A stretch of 64,000 nt of DNA from [Eubacterium] yurii subsp. margaretiae ATCC 43715 (GCA_000146855.1 GL405246.1:857709-921708); one strand, 5' to 3'. Shown: positions 27,533 through 37,815, counted from the first letter of the stretch. A program made the numbers and translations. Notes: generated from the sequence alone by a model not told the origin.

Positions 27533-30175
27533 ATGGAATTTATGAAAGCAAATGACATAAGAAAATCATTTTTAGATTTTTTTGAATCAAAGGAACATTA
27601 TGTGAAAAACAGTTTTTCACTTGTTCCAAAAAACGACAAGAGTCTACTCCTTATAAACGCAGGTATGGCACCGCTTAAAAATTACTTTTTGGGAATAGAA
27701 ACTCCTCCCGCGAAAAGAATGGCAACATGTCAAAAATGCGTTAGAACGGGAGATATAGAAAATATAGGTAAGACTGCAAGACATGCTACTTTTTTTGAAA
27801 TGCTCGGCAATTTTTCATTCGGAGATTATTTCAAAAATGAGGCTACAGCCTTTGCTTGGGAATTTGTAACCAAGGTACTTAAGATGGACGAAGAAAAACT
27901 CTGGGTTACTGTATATGAAGAAGATGACGAAGCTCTTGAAATATGGAGAGATAAGGTAGGAGTTAATCCTGACAGAATAGTCAAACTTGGAAAAGAGGAT
28001 AATTTCTGGGAGATAGGCAACGGCCAAGGACCTTGCGGACCATGTTCCGAGATATATATAGACAGGGGAGAAGAATTTGGCTGCGGTCATAAAGACTGCA
28101 AGCCGGGTTGTGACTGCGATAGATTCTTAGAGTTTTGGAACCTTGTATTTACTCAATTTGACAAGCAAGTTGACGGAAGTTACAAGAAATTGGAACATCC
28201 TAACATAGATACAGGAATGGGCTTGGAGAGAATGGCTTGTATAATGCAAGGTGTTGACTCTATATTTGACATAGACACAATGAAAAATATAAGAGACAAG
28301 GTATGTGAGATTTCAGGTAAAAAATATCAACAAGACGAAAAAACAGATGTATCTATAAGAATAATCACTGACCATATCAGAGCCATCACTTTCATGGTAA
28401 GTGACGGCATAGTACCTTCAAATGAAGGAAGAGGATATGTGCTTAGGAGATTGGCAAGAAGAGCTATGCGACATGCTAAACTGCTCGGCATTGAACAAAA
28501 ATTCATTGAAACACTTGCAAATGTAGTTATAGATGTATACCAAGACGGCTATGAAGAGCTTGGACAAAACAGGGACTATATAAACAAGGTTCTTAAGATA
28601 GAAGAAGAAAAATTCGGTGAAACTATAGAAACAGGCATGAACATCTTAAATCAATACATTGCAGATTCACAAAAAGCTAATAACTCTAAGATAAATGGAC
28701 AAGATGCATTCAAATTATATGACACTTACGGTTTTCCACTTGAACTTACTCTTGAAATAGCAGAGGAGAAGAATTGCTCAGTAGACATAGAGGAATTTGA
28801 AAATCAAATGGAAATGCAAAGACAAAGGGCAAGAAATGCAAGAGCAAAAGGCTCTGACATCGGCTGGAAAGATGAAATATCAAGCCTTGATTTATCAGTG
28901 AAAAATACGGAATTTATCGGATATGAAAAACTTGAAGATAAAGCTGTTATTGCTGACATAGTAATTGACGGCAAACTATCTGACAAGGCAGCTCAAGGTC
29001 AAGAAATCATACTGATTTTTGATAAAACACCATTTTATGCTGAATCAGGCGGTCAGGTTGGAGATACAGGCCTTATTAAAAATGCTACTGTTGAAATACA
29101 AGTAAACAATGTTACAAAATCAACTAATGGTCTTTTCTTACACCATTGTAAGTTAAATAAAGGAGAGCTGAAAAAAGGCGATAAGGTCGAGCTTTTAGTA
29201 GATGTAAAAAATAGATTTGCCACTATGAGAAATCACACAGCTACTCACTTGCTCCACAAGGCTCTTAAGGTCGTACTTGGAGATCATATACAACAGGCAG
29301 GTTCATTGGTATCACCTGATAGACTTAGATTTGACTTTAATCATTTCGCACAGGTAAGCAAGGAAGAACTGATGAAGGTGGAACAACTTGTAAATGAACA
29401 GATTTACAATGCTATAGATGTGCAAACTCAGGTAATGGACATTGAAGATGCCAAGAAAACAGGCGCTATGTCACTATTTGACGAAAAATATGGCGAAACA
29501 GTAAGAGTGCTTAGTATTGGAGAGTTCTCAAAAGAATTCTGCGGCGGTACTCACGTTAAGAATTCCAATGAGATAGGAATGTTCAAGATAGTATCTGAAG
29601 GTGGAGTAGCATCAGGAGTAAGAAGAATAGAGGCTATTACAGGATATAGCGTATACAACTTCATCGTTGAAAAACAAGAACTCATTGAAAATGTATCTTC
29701 TACATTAAAGACTTCTCAAGATAATTTGCTAAAGAGAGCCTCAGACCTCATGGCTGAAAATAAGAATCTGCAAAAGAAGATTAAAGAAGTACAAAGTGCC
29801 GGAGCAAAGACTGATATAGACTCTGTAATAAAATCTGCAAAGAAAATCAATGATGTAAACTTAGTTATCTCATCTTTTGAAGATATGGAAGACGACATAT
29901 TGAGAGATTTTGCACAAAATATAATAGACAAAGTGGAAAATTCGGTAGTAGTCTTTTCAAATGTAAATACTGAAAATCAAAAACTGACATTCCTTTGCAT
30001 GGTCGCTAAAAATCTTATACCGAAATACAATGCAGGAAAGATAGTAAAAGAAGTGGCTATGGTAACAGGCGGTAATGGCGGCGGAAAGCCGAATATGGCT
30101 ATGGCAGGCGGAAAAGATGTATCAAAGATACAAGAAGCTCTGTCAAAGGCTGAAGAAGTATTGGCAAATATATAA
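27533..30175 (+). CDS. alaS: Alanyl-tRNA synthetase
   Basis: Charges tRNA(Ala) with alanine and clears mischarged Ser/Gly through its editing domain. The 880 aa protein has the class IIc core (RKSFLDFFESKEH, ATCQKCVRTGDIENIG, and the GLERMACIMQG motif 3), the editing site HTATHLLHKAL and CGGTHVK, a coiled coil (about 725-755) and the C-Ala domain with a GGNGGGKPNMAMAGG end. It starts at ATG 27533 after GAAAGGGAAG; an alternative ATG at 27542 is in frame. Regulated by the T-box leader just upstream, and ended by a C/G-rich terminator. Confidence 0.97.
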   Translation: MEFMKANDIRKSFLDFFESKEHYVKNSFSLVPKNDKSLLLINAGMAPLKNYFLGIETPPAKRMATCQKCVRTGDIENIGKTARHATFFEMLGNFSFGDYFKNEATAFAWEFVTKVLKMDEEKLWVTVYEEDDEALEIWRDKVGVNPDRIVKLGKEDNFWEIGNGQGPCGPCSEIYIDRGEEFGCGHKDCKPGCDCDRFLEFWNLVFTQFDKQVDGSYKKLEHPNIDTGMGLERMACIMQGVDSIFDIDTMKNIRDKVCEISGKKYQQDEKTDVSIRIITDHIRAITFMVSDGIVPSNEGRGYVLRRLARRAMRHAKLLGIEQKFIETLANVVIDVYQDGYEELGQNRDYINKVLKIEEEKFGETIETGMNILNQYIADSQKANNSKINGQDAFKLYDTYGFPLELTLEIAEEKNCSVDIEEFENQMEMQRQRARNARAKGSDIGWKDEISSLDLSVKNTEFIGYEKLEDKAVIADIVIDGKLSDKAAQGQEIILIFDKTPFYAESGGQVGDTGLIKNATVEIQVNNVTKSTNGLFLHHCKLNKGELKKGDKVELLVDVKNRFATMRNHTATHLLHKALKVVLGDHIQQAGSLVSPDRLRFDFNHFAQVSKEELMKVEQLVNEQIYNAIDVQTQVMDIEDAKKTGAMSLFDEKYGETVRVLSIGEFSKEFCGGTHVKNSNEIGMFKIVSEGGVASGVRRIEAITGYSVYNFIVEKQELIENVSSTLKTSQDNLLKRASDLMAENKNLQKKIKEVQSAGAKTDIDSVIKSAKKINDVNLVISSFEDMEDDILRDFAQNIIDKVENSVVVFSNVNTENQKLTFLCMVAKNLIPKYNAGKIVKEVAMVTGGNGGGKPNMAMAGGKDVSKIQEALSKAEEVLANI

Positions 30176-30195
30176 GATTAAATAAAAAGTAGTAT

Positions 30196-30228
30196 AATCC
30201 CCCTTTTTCAAAAAATAAGGGGGGTTTT
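30196..30228 (+). terminator. Terminator of alaS
   Basis: TCCCCCTTTTT pairs with AATAAGGGGGG around a short loop, followed by TTTTAC, 20 bases after the alaS stop codon. Confidence 0.85.
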
Positions 30229-30648
30229 ACATTTTTGCAGATATAATTTATAATAATATTAACAGTTGATATTTTTTACTGTAAATTATATAATATTAAT
30301 GTTTTAGTCATGTACTTATATGATTATAGCAGTGTTTATTTGATTAATGGAAAAATATTTTTTGCTTATCATGCAATTAAACCTAGTTTATCAGTGTTTA
30401 AGGTGATTTTTTCCATTTTTCTATAAGCTTTAGTATTAACCTTTATTAATACTGATAAAAGAATTAACTGATACTAAAAAACTTTTAAATTGTCACGTAA
30501 GTATTTTGATTACAAAGTGTATATAATTAAATAGTCAATCACAATATCAAATATTTTGCATGACTTTTCAAATCGAGATTGGCATGAGATTAAAAGTTAA
30601 AATTAAAAATAATAACTAAGTATTTTAAAATAAAAAGGGGGCAAACTT
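30229..30648. other. Non-coding gap between alaS and der
   Basis: No ORF or structured RNA is evident in these 420 AT-rich bases. A piece resembling the right end of the ATACTA element family (CCATTTTTCTATAAGCTTTAGTAT, 30414-30437) is present without a clear left end, perhaps a decayed copy. The der ribosome binding site GGGGG is at the end. Confidence 0.4.
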
Positions 30649-31968
30649 ATGAAAAAAACTGTTGCGATAGTAGGCAGACCTAATGTGGGGAAATCGACTC
30701 TTTTTAACAGATTGGTGGGCGAAAAAATCTCAATAGTGGAAGATACTCCCGGAGTTACAAGAGACAGGATTTTCGCAGATGTCAACTGGTTGACATATAC
30801 TTTTACCTTAATTGATACAGGTGGTATAGAGACGGATACCGAGGAGATGATACCTGCTATGATGAGGAAACAAGCTCAGGTAGCTATTGATATGTCGGAC
30901 GTCATAATGTTTGTGCTTGATGGTAAAAACGGACTCCATCCTCAGGATTTTGAAGTGGGAACCATGCTTAGAAAGTCGAAAAAACCTGTTATATTGGTTG
31001 TAAATAAGGTTGACGGCTCAAAATTACCTGATGATTATTACGACTTTTATCAGCTTGGATTTGATGATATGTATGCAGTATCAGCGTCACAGGGACTTGG
31101 AATAGGAGACTTACTTGATGAAGTGGTAGGGCTTTTTCCAAAAGACGAGCTTGAAATTGAAGAAGATGACTCAATAAAGGTGGCAATAGTAGGTAGGCCT
31201 AATGCAGGTAAGTCATCAATCCTAAATGCCATTATCGGAGAAGAAAGAACCATAGTATCGCCTATTGCAGGTACTACAAGGGATGCAATAGATGAAAAAT
31301 GCGAAATTGATGGCAAAAGCTACACATTTATTGATACAGCCGGTATAAGAAAGAAAAATAAGATATTTGACAATATAGAAAAGTATTCAGTGCTAAGGTC
31401 ATACACAGCCATAGAAAGATGCGACGTAGTGCTTATGGTTATAGATGCTACTGAAATGGTATCAGAACAGGATACAAAGATTGCAGGTCTGGCACATGAG
31501 GCAGGCAAACCTGTAATCATAGTCATAAATAAGTGGGATTTGATAGACAAAAGCACAAATACCATGAGAGATTATACGGCAGATGTGAGAAATGCACTCG
31601 CCTATATGCAGTATGCCAAGATAGAATTTGTATCTGCAATGACAGGTAAAAGACTTAATAACATAATAACTCAGATTGATTATGTGCTTGAACAGTCGAA
31701 AAAGAGACTGTCAACAGGTGTACTCAATGACGTTATAGGAGATGCTGTACTTCACAATCAACCGCCGTCAGACAAGGGCAAGAGACTTAAGATATACTAT
31801 GCTACTCAGGCAGGAGTACAACCTCCAACATTTGTCATCTTCATTAATGACAAAGAATTATTTCACTTTTCATATAAGAGATACCTTGAAAACAAGATAA
31901 GGGAAAACTTCGGCTTTGACGGTACTGTAATAAGGATAATAGCAAGGGAAAAGGGCGAAAACAAGTAA
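30649..31968 (+). CDS. der: Ribosome biogenesis GTPase Der (EngA)
   Basis: An essential GTPase for 50S subunit assembly with two tandem G domains. The 439 aa protein shows G1 motifs GRPNVGKSTLFN (about 8-19) and GRPNAGKSSILN (about 183-194), G3 motifs DTGG and DTAG, G4 motifs NKVD and NKWD, and a C-terminal KH-like domain. The order and length match EngA. The start ATG follows GGGGGC. recX follows 33 bases after the stop, probably on the same transcript. Confidence 0.97.
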   Translation: MKKTVAIVGRPNVGKSTLFNRLVGEKISIVEDTPGVTRDRIFADVNWLTYTFTLIDTGGIETDTEEMIPAMMRKQAQVAIDMSDVIMFVLDGKNGLHPQDFEVGTMLRKSKKPVILVVNKVDGSKLPDDYYDFYQLGFDDMYAVSASQGLGIGDLLDEVVGLFPKDELEIEEDDSIKVAIVGRPNAGKSSILNAIIGEERTIVSPIAGTTRDAIDEKCEIDGKSYTFIDTAGIRKKNKIFDNIEKYSVLRSYTAIERCDVVLMVIDATEMVSEQDTKIAGLAHEAGKPVIIVINKWDLIDKSTNTMRDYTADVRNALAYMQYAKIEFVSAMTGKRLNNIITQIDYVLEQSKKRLSTGVLNDVIGDAVLHNQPPSDKGKRLKIYYATQAGVQPPTFVIFINDKELFHFSYKRYLENKIRENFGFDGTVIRIIAREKGENK

Positions 31969-32001
31969 GTTTATAATTAGTATTACAAGATTGCGAGAAA
32001 A

Positions 32002-32658
32002 ATGTATAAGATATTAAAAATTACAAAAAAACTCAACGGCAATTTCAATTTATATATCAAAGACTACAAGGATGAAAAGTTGGAAGTACATCTCGAAACT
32101 CTCTACAGTTATGGACTTTTGTCAAAAAAGGAGATGGATGAGAAAGAGTTTGAAGAGATGATGTTAGAAAATGAAAAAAAACTTGCCAAACAAAAGGCAT
32201 TAAAGACTCTAAGCATGGCAAACAAGACTAAAAAAGAGCTGATATTAAAGCTGAAACAGTTGAAGTTTTCAACTGAGGCTATAGACTATGCTATGACTTT
32301 TGTGGACAGGTACGACTTCATTGACGAGGAAAATATAGCTAAGACCTTAGTAGAAGGCAAATACAGCAAGAAAAGATATTCAAAAAGGGCAATGATGTCA
32401 AAACTAAGACAAAAGGGTATCAGCTCGGATGTTATAGGAGACTCCGTAAAAGATATAGGAGACGATGAAGAGTTTGAAAATGCAATGTATTTTGCTCAAA
32501 AAAAGCTGAGAACTATAAGAGATGACGATAAGTACAAGGTCAGAAACAAACTTATGTCTGCCCTCAGCTACAGAGGCTTTTCCTATGATATTATAAAAAG
32601 AGTGAGCGAACATATACTTAAAGACTTTGGGCAAGAAGATGAGTATCATGATGTTTGA
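32002..32658 (+). CDS. recX: Regulatory protein RecX
   Basis: RecX binds RecA filaments and curbs recombinase activity. The 218 aa protein has three-helix RecX repeats: KALKTLSMANKTKKELILKL, then LVEGKYSKKRYSKRAMMSKL and the C-terminal repeat ending in RGFSYDIIKRVSEHIL. The N-terminal 60 residues (ITKKLNGNFNLYIKD) form the extra domain of Firmicutes RecX. The ribosome binding site is poor, so translation may be low. recA is not in the window. It is followed by a Lon-family gene. Confidence 0.88.
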   Translation: MYKILKITKKLNGNFNLYIKDYKDEKLEVHLETLYSYGLLSKKEMDEKEFEEMMLENEKKLAKQKALKTLSMANKTKKELILKLKQLKFSTEAIDYAMTFVDRYDFIDEENIAKTLVEGKYSKKRYSKRAMMSKLRQKGISSDVIGDSVKDIGDDEEFENAMYFAQKKLRTIRDDDKYKVRNKLMSALSYRGFSYDIIKRVSEHILKDFGQEDEYHDV

Positions 32659-32708
32659 CTAACTACCATAATAACATTAGAAAAGCAAGGATGAGAAAAG
32701 GGGAATAA

Positions 32709-35081
32709 ATGACTAAGAATATAGAAAAATACGAAATAAGTCCTGAACAGATGACTTCAAAGATAAAGATAAGTAATCTTGAATTTAAAACTACAAAGGA
32801 CCTCAAGCCTTTTGAGGAGATTTTGGGACAGGAAAGAGCAACTCAAGCGATTAATTTCGGCGTGAACATGAAGATAAAAGGATATAACATCTATGTATGT
32901 GGCTATACAGGTACAGGCAGAAACAGTTATATCAAGAAAGTAACTCAAAGCTATGCCAAGGAAAACTTTGATAAAAACAAACTCAAGGACTATGTCTATG
33001 TATACAATTTCAAGGATGAATACTCACCTATAAGTATTTCCTTTCCTGCGGGCAAGGGTAAGGAATTCCAAAAAGATATGGAAGAAATGCACAAGGCTGT
33101 AAGAAAAAATCTTATAAAAGATTTTACTACGGTAAAATATGCAAATGAGTCTATGAAGTTTTCCATTGACTATGAAAACAAGGTGGAAAGCATAATTGAC
33201 AGACTTAACGAAAAAGCCATGAAAAAACGTGTAATCTTTCACGTAGGTGAAGACGGTCTTGTCAGTATGCCGCTTAACAAAGACTATTCCATACCTACAG
33301 AAGAAGACATAGAAAATTTTACAGATGAAGATTTCGTAAAATTCAAAACAGCTTCTAATAAGCTACACAAAGAGCTTACTAAGGCTATGGACGAGATGAG
33401 AAAAGCTGAGGAAGAATATAACTTACTGATTGAAAACTATGACAAAAAGCTTGCTCTCAACACACTTGAAATTATCTTTAAGAGATATTTTGGAGATTGC
33501 AAAGACGAGAAGATACTTTCCTACCTTTTTGATATGAAGGAAGACATAATCAAAAATCTTGATAAGTTCAAACAGGTAAACTCAAAAAATAAGGTGATTT
33601 TCACTGCAATGAAGGTCAATAAGGCATTTTTTGACAGATACAAGGTCAACCTATTCATAGATAATTCTCAAAAAGACACCTTACCGGTAATAGAAGAGAC
33701 TAATCCGACATATTACAATCTCAACGGTTATTTGGAATACAAGAATAGACAGGGCTCATTTATCACGAGTTTTTTGGATATAAAAGCAGGAGCGCTTCAA
33801 AAGGCAAATGGCGGATTCTTAGTGATAAATATAAACGACCTGCTCAAAAATCCGTATTCTTGGGACTGTATAAAAAGGACGCTAAAAACAAGGACAGCAA
33901 CTATAGATTCGCTTTCAGAGTACAATAATTACATCCTTACCACTTCACTAAAGCCTGAAAAGATGGAGATAGATGTCAAGGTAATATTCATAGGTGACTA
34001 TGAAACCTACGAGTTGTTGTACGATTTTGATGAGGACTTCCAAAAATTATTTAAGATATTGTCTGAATTTGACATAGAAATGGATAACACTAAGGCAAAT
34101 CAGGAGAAGTTTGCCCGTTCGCTTAAGACTCATTGCGATAAAAAGGATATAAAGCCTCTCACGAGGGATGCTGTATTTGAGATGATAAGATATTCCAATA
34201 GATTGGCTGAAGATAAGAACAAGCTTTCATCAAGATACAACAAGATAATGGAATTGGTATATGAGGCAAACTATCTTTCTGAGCCCAAAAATAAAAATAT
34301 AAGCCAAAAAGATATACTAAAAGCTTTGGAATTTAAAAAATTCAGAAATAACAGATATCAGGAAAAACTCTATGAAATGTACAAGGATGGTACCTTGCTA
34401 ATTGATATCGAGGGAGAAAAGGTAGGACAGATAAACGGTCTTGTCGTAATATCAGAGGGAGAGTATTCCTTTGGCAGTCCTTCCAAGATAACTGCGTCGA
34501 CATACATCGGCAAAGAGGGAATAATAAATATAGAAAGAGAAGTAAAAAATACCGGTGCCTCACATGACAAGGGTATAATGATACTGTCAGGATACCTTGG
34601 TGAGAGATACGGTAAGGATAAGTCACTATCTTTTACAAGCTCTATAACTTTTGAGCAAAATTACGGATATATAGACGGAGACAGTGCCTCATCTACAGAA
34701 CTGTATCTGCTTTTTTCATCTATTGCTGATCTTCCGATAAAACAATATATAGCAGTTACAGGCTCTGTCAGTCAAAAGGGTGAGATACAACCTATAGGCG
34801 GAGTAAATGAAAAAATTGAAGGATTCTTCGATATATGTACAGCCAATGGATTAAACTCAAAGCAGGGTGTAATAATACCTAAGCTCAATGTACAAAATCT
34901 AATACTCAAACAAGAGGTCATAGATGCGTGTGAAAAAGGACTCTTCCACATATATGCGGTATCTACTGTTGATGAGGGCTTGGAAATATTGACAGGTCTT
35001 AACAAAAAGCAGATAGATGAAAAGATGAACAAAGTTCTTCAGGAATACACTGATTATTTCGAGGGTGAAGAAGAGGAATAA
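32709..35081 (+). CDS. Lon-family protease with degenerate AAA+ domain (AAA_32 type)
   Basis: A 790 aa serine protease of the Lon superfamily. The ATPase part contains GYTGTGRNSYI where a Walker A would read GxxGxGKS/T, with Arg in place of Lys; this is characteristic of the AAA_32 group (E. coli YcbZ/LonH-like). The C-terminal protease domain (about 560-770) holds the Ser-Lys dyad in GDSASST and GGVNEKIEGFF, plus ASHDKGIMILSGYLG. It starts at ATG behind AAAAGGGG. Classic Lon N-domain is missing. It may act without ATP hydrolysis, as reported for some LonC-like enzymes, but that is inference. Confidence 0.9.
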   Translation: MTKNIEKYEISPEQMTSKIKISNLEFKTTKDLKPFEEILGQERATQAINFGVNMKIKGYNIYVCGYTGTGRNSYIKKVTQSYAKENFDKNKLKDYVYVYNFKDEYSPISISFPAGKGKEFQKDMEEMHKAVRKNLIKDFTTVKYANESMKFSIDYENKVESIIDRLNEKAMKKRVIFHVGEDGLVSMPLNKDYSIPTEEDIENFTDEDFVKFKTASNKLHKELTKAMDEMRKAEEEYNLLIENYDKKLALNTLEIIFKRYFGDCKDEKILSYLFDMKEDIIKNLDKFKQVNSKNKVIFTAMKVNKAFFDRYKVNLFIDNSQKDTLPVIEETNPTYYNLNGYLEYKNRQGSFITSFLDIKAGALQKANGGFLVININDLLKNPYSWDCIKRTLKTRTATIDSLSEYNNYILTTSLKPEKMEIDVKVIFIGDYETYELLYDFDEDFQKLFKILSEFDIEMDNTKANQEKFARSLKTHCDKKDIKPLTRDAVFEMIRYSNRLAEDKNKLSSRYNKIMELVYEANYLSEPKNKNISQKDILKALEFKKFRNNRYQEKLYEMYKDGTLLIDIEGEKVGQINGLVVISEGEYSFGSPSKITASTYIGKEGIINIEREVKNTGASHDKGIMILSGYLGERYGKDKSLSFTSSITFEQNYGYIDGDSASSTELYLLFSSIADLPIKQYIAVTGSVSQKGEIQPIGGVNEKIEGFFDICTANGLNSKQGVIIPKLNVQNLILKQEVIDACEKGLFHIYAVSTVDEGLEILTGLNKKQIDEKMNKVLQEYTDYFEGEEEE

Positions 35082-35204
35082 GAAAAATGATATATCAATA
35101 ATATTTTTATATAGTCTTTGATGGTGCAAGATAGGAAATCTTAGCATTATTAAAGACTATTTTTTTGAAAAGATTTTATATTGATATAAAAATATTTTTA
35201 TTGA

Positions 35205-35233
35205 TTGAGAAATATTAGTAGTAGTGCTATAAT
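35205..35233 (+). promoter_or_regulatory. Promoter upstream of a small membrane protein gene
   Basis: TTGAGA (35205-35210), 17-base spacer and a perfect TATAAT (35228-35233), 50 bases before the TTG start of the next gene. Confidence 0.7.
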
Positions 35234-35283
35234 TAACACATTAGTTAATAGATGAACTTCCTGAGAGAAGAGGTGTAAAAACA

Positions 35284-35871
35284 TTGGAATATTTTTTTAT
35301 TATACTAGATATATTAAAAGAGAATATTCATATATTTATAGTATCATTATGTTTATTTATCTCTTACATTTTAAGAGGTATGGCATTTAAAAAATTACTG
35401 AATAATTATTTTGGCTTTATTCCAATTGCAGGTGATTTAATATGTATGTCAAAGATAGTAGAGAAAATTAATGAAAACTATAAAAGCAAGTATATTATAT
35501 GGGGATTAACATCTATTGTTGTTAAATTGTTTTTGATTTTTTGTATAATCCAAATATTAGCTCTTATCCAGATTTTAGAATTACTTTTTGGTATAATTTT
35601 GTTAATTATGTTAATTAGTGGAAAACATTCATACACAATATTTGATGGGGGTATAACATTATTAATTTTGGCATTGTTTATTTTTGTAATTATTTCTTTG
35701 GTTGCAAATTTCTATTATAGATATAAAACGATGACTATTTTTCTTAATAATAAGGTATCTTCAGATAATGTAAGGAAAAATGCGTTATTATTTTCTTTTA
35801 TTCCTATGGTATTTTATATATGGATATTAAGCCGGAAATCACTTGAAGAGTGGGATGAAATTGATATTTGA
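35284..35871 (+). CDS. Hypothetical membrane protein, 4-5 transmembrane segments
   Basis: A 195 aa hydrophobic protein with segments near 10-28, 68-84, 86-106, 120-142 and 165-180. It has no recognised motif; a polar loop at about 50-66 (MSKIVEKINENYKSKYI) may be cytoplasmic. The start is TTG 35284, preceded by GAGGTG and a strong promoter, and nearby frames offer no better start. Its base composition is more AT-rich than the neighbouring conserved genes, which could reflect recent acquisition or just relaxed constraint. Function unknown. Confidence 0.55.
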   Translation: MEYFFIILDILKENIHIFIVSLCLFISYILRGMAFKKLLNNYFGFIPIAGDLICMSKIVEKINENYKSKYIIWGLTSIVVKLFLIFCIIQILALIQILELLFGIILLIMLISGKHSYTIFDGGITLLILALFIFVIISLVANFYYRYKTMTIFLNNKVSSDNVRKNALLFSFIPMVFYIWILSRKSLEEWDEIDI

Positions 35872-36024
35872 AACAAATACTATATGTCTAATCAATATCA
35901 TTATTTATTAATAAAGGTTTGAAATTTTATAAAAACGGAAATAATATAAATCACGATATACTGTTAAAAGCTGGTGTTATATAAATGTTTTGAAATTCTT
36001 TCAAAAGACGAGGAGGTTTTTAAA

Positions 36025-36888
36025 ATGTATGATAAGACGATAAAATTGTCAAATGGCATTGATGTCCCTGTGCTTGCCCTTGGTACTTGGCTAATAGACG
36101 ATGATTTTGTAAGTGATGCTGTTAGGCAGGCGGTAAAAATAGGATATCGCCACATAGATACAGCTCAGGCTTATGGAAATGAGCGTGGAGTAGGCGAGGG
36201 AATAAGGACTTGCGGTGTAGACAGAAGTAAGATGTTTGTTGTATCAAAGGTGGCAGCTGAGCATAAGACTTACGAACAGGCAGCTAAGGGCATAGAAAAT
36301 ACACTTAAAATAATGAATATTGACTACCTTGATATGATGATAATACACTCTCCTCAGCCTTGGATGGAAGTAAATCAATCTGAAAATCGCTATGTAGAAG
36401 GCAATAGACAGGCATGGAAGGCTCTTGAAGATTCATATAAGGCAGGAAAAATCAAGGCTATAGGGGTATCGAATTTTCTTCAAGGAGATATTGAATCCCT
36501 GCTTGAGACTGCAGAGATAAAACCTATGGTAAATCAGGTGCTTTGTCATATTTCCAACACACCAATGTCGCTTATCAAATATTGTCAGCAAAAGGACATA
36601 GTAATGGAAGCTTACTCGCCTATAGCACATGGAGAAGCTATGAAAAATAACATCATAGGAAATATGGCAAAAAAATACAATGTTAGTATACCTCAACTTT
36701 GTATCCGTTACGACATCCAACTTGGAATGATTGTACTTCCAAAAACGGAAAACCCTGAACATATGAAAAGTAATGCGGATGTGGACTTTGAAATAAGTAA
36801 AGAAGATATGGAAGAGTTAATAAATATTGAAAAGATAAAAAATTACGGAGAGCATGGATTCTTTCCGGTATTTGGAGGTAAACTTTAA
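36025..36888 (+). CDS. Aldo/keto reductase
   Basis: An NADPH-dependent reductase of aldehydes and ketones with a TIM-barrel fold. In the 287 aa protein the catalytic tetrad is visible: Asp and Tyr in HIDTAQAYGNE, Lys in VVSKVAAE, His in MIIHSPQPW. The NADPH site IVLPKTENPEHMKSN is near the C-terminus, and GVSNFLQGDIESLL lies mid-barrel. AGGAGG just before ATG 36025 sets the start; an upstream in-frame ATG at 35974 has no such site. It overlaps the next flavodoxin gene by one base, so the two form an operon. The substrate is not known. Confidence 0.93.
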   Translation: MYDKTIKLSNGIDVPVLALGTWLIDDDFVSDAVRQAVKIGYRHIDTAQAYGNERGVGEGIRTCGVDRSKMFVVSKVAAEHKTYEQAAKGIENTLKIMNIDYLDMMIIHSPQPWMEVNQSENRYVEGNRQAWKALEDSYKAGKIKAIGVSNFLQGDIESLLETAEIKPMVNQVLCHISNTPMSLIKYCQQKDIVMEAYSPIAHGEAMKNNIIGNMAKKYNVSIPQLCIRYDIQLGMIVLPKTENPEHMKSNADVDFEISKEDMEELINIEKIKNYGEHGFFPVFGGKL

Positions 36889-37361
36889 TGGCTAAGACAT
36901 TAGTGGCATATTTCTCTACATCAGGAAATACAGAAAAATTGGCAAAAAAGCTGGCAGACGTAATAAATGCAGACTTACATGAAATCAAACCTGTAGAAAA
37001 GTACAGACCGGCAGACTTAGATTGGACAAATAAGAAAAGTCGTAGCTCCATAGAGATGAATGATAGGAAGTTACGCCCTCAAATAGCAAACAAGGTTGAA
37101 AATATGGCTGATTATGATAAGATTTTTGTAGGTTTTCCAATATGGTGGTACATTGCTCCTACAATAATCAATACCTTCCTAGAACAATACGACCTCAAGG
37201 GTAAGGTGATTATACCCATAGCAACATCAGGAGGAAGTGAAATAGGAGATGCAAGCAAAGAACTCCAAGCCTCTTGTGTTGGTGCAGACCTAAAATTAGG
37301 CAAGGTATTCTCACCAAAGGTAGACGATGACAAGCTTAAACAGTGGGCTCAAAGCTTTTAG
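36888..37361 (+). CDS. Flavodoxin
   Basis: A 157 aa FMN-binding electron carrier. The phosphate-binding loop STSGNTEKLAKKLA is at about 10-23, the FMN-stacking region FPIWWYIAPTIINTF near 84-98, and the third loop ATSGGSEIGDAS near 111-122, as in the flavodoxin_4 group. The ATG lies in the stop of the aldo/keto reductase gene (TAATG), implying coupled translation and a shared role, perhaps redox balance or stress response. Which partner it reduces is unknown. Confidence 0.92.
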   Translation: MAKTLVAYFSTSGNTEKLAKKLADVINADLHEIKPVEKYRPADLDWTNKKSRSSIEMNDRKLRPQIANKVENMADYDKIFVGFPIWWYIAPTIINTFLEQYDLKGKVIIPIATSGGSEIGDASKELQASCVGADLKLGKVFSPKVDDDKLKQWAQSF

Positions 37362-37426
37362 GATAAAATAAGAATTAGGTATTTTAACGTAAGATAAGCG
37401 TATACAACAATAAATAATTAAAAGCC

Positions 37427-37466
37427 ATCACCTTTAAAGTAAGTAAATTAGGGCTTTGAAGGTGAT
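37427..37466 (+). terminator. Hairpin after the flavodoxin gene
   Basis: ATCACCTTTAAAG pairs with CTTTGAAGGTGAT (one G-U pair) around a 14-base loop. The T tract behind it is poor, so termination may be partial. Confidence 0.5.
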
Positions 37467-37578
37467 TATACTTTACATGCTATTTTTTAAGATTAACAAT
37501 AGTTTCAAGATTATAAAGTTTAATTTCTTTTGTGGTCTTTTCTAAGTCTTTGATTTTATAACAAATCACGATTTACTA

Positions 37579-37703
37579 ATACTAAAACCTAATAGAATAG
37601 AGGAATTATTTTATAAAAATTGATGCACTAAAAGTTTATTAAAAAAAGATATACTAAAGAGTATAACAAGTATAAAATCCATAGTTTGAATAGATTTTAG
37701 TAT
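37579..37703. repeat. MITE-like inverted-repeat element, copy 6 (reversed)
   Basis: A 125 bp element equal in length to the copy at 6533 and, when reverse-complemented, nearly identical to it: it shares ATACTCTTTAGTATATCT, the block TTTTTATAAAATAATTCC and the end CTATTAGGTTTTAGTAT. It lies between the flavodoxin hairpin and the minus-strand lipoprotein gene. Confidence 0.7.
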
Positions 37704-37739
37704 AAATCAAAATTCGATATAATTATAGTATCAAATACA

Positions 37740-37790
37740 TAAACTCAAGCAGGAAATTGCCTGTTATTTAGGCAATTCCCTACTTGAGTT
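37740..37790 (-). terminator. Bidirectional terminator downstream of the lipoprotein gene
   Basis: AACTCAAGCAGGAAATTGCC pairs with GGCAATTCCCTACTTGAGTT in a long stem with small bulges and AT-rich flanks, 26 bases after the lipoprotein stop codon. Confidence 0.75.
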
Positions 37791-37815
37791 TTAAATTTTA
37801 AATTATGTTAAATAT

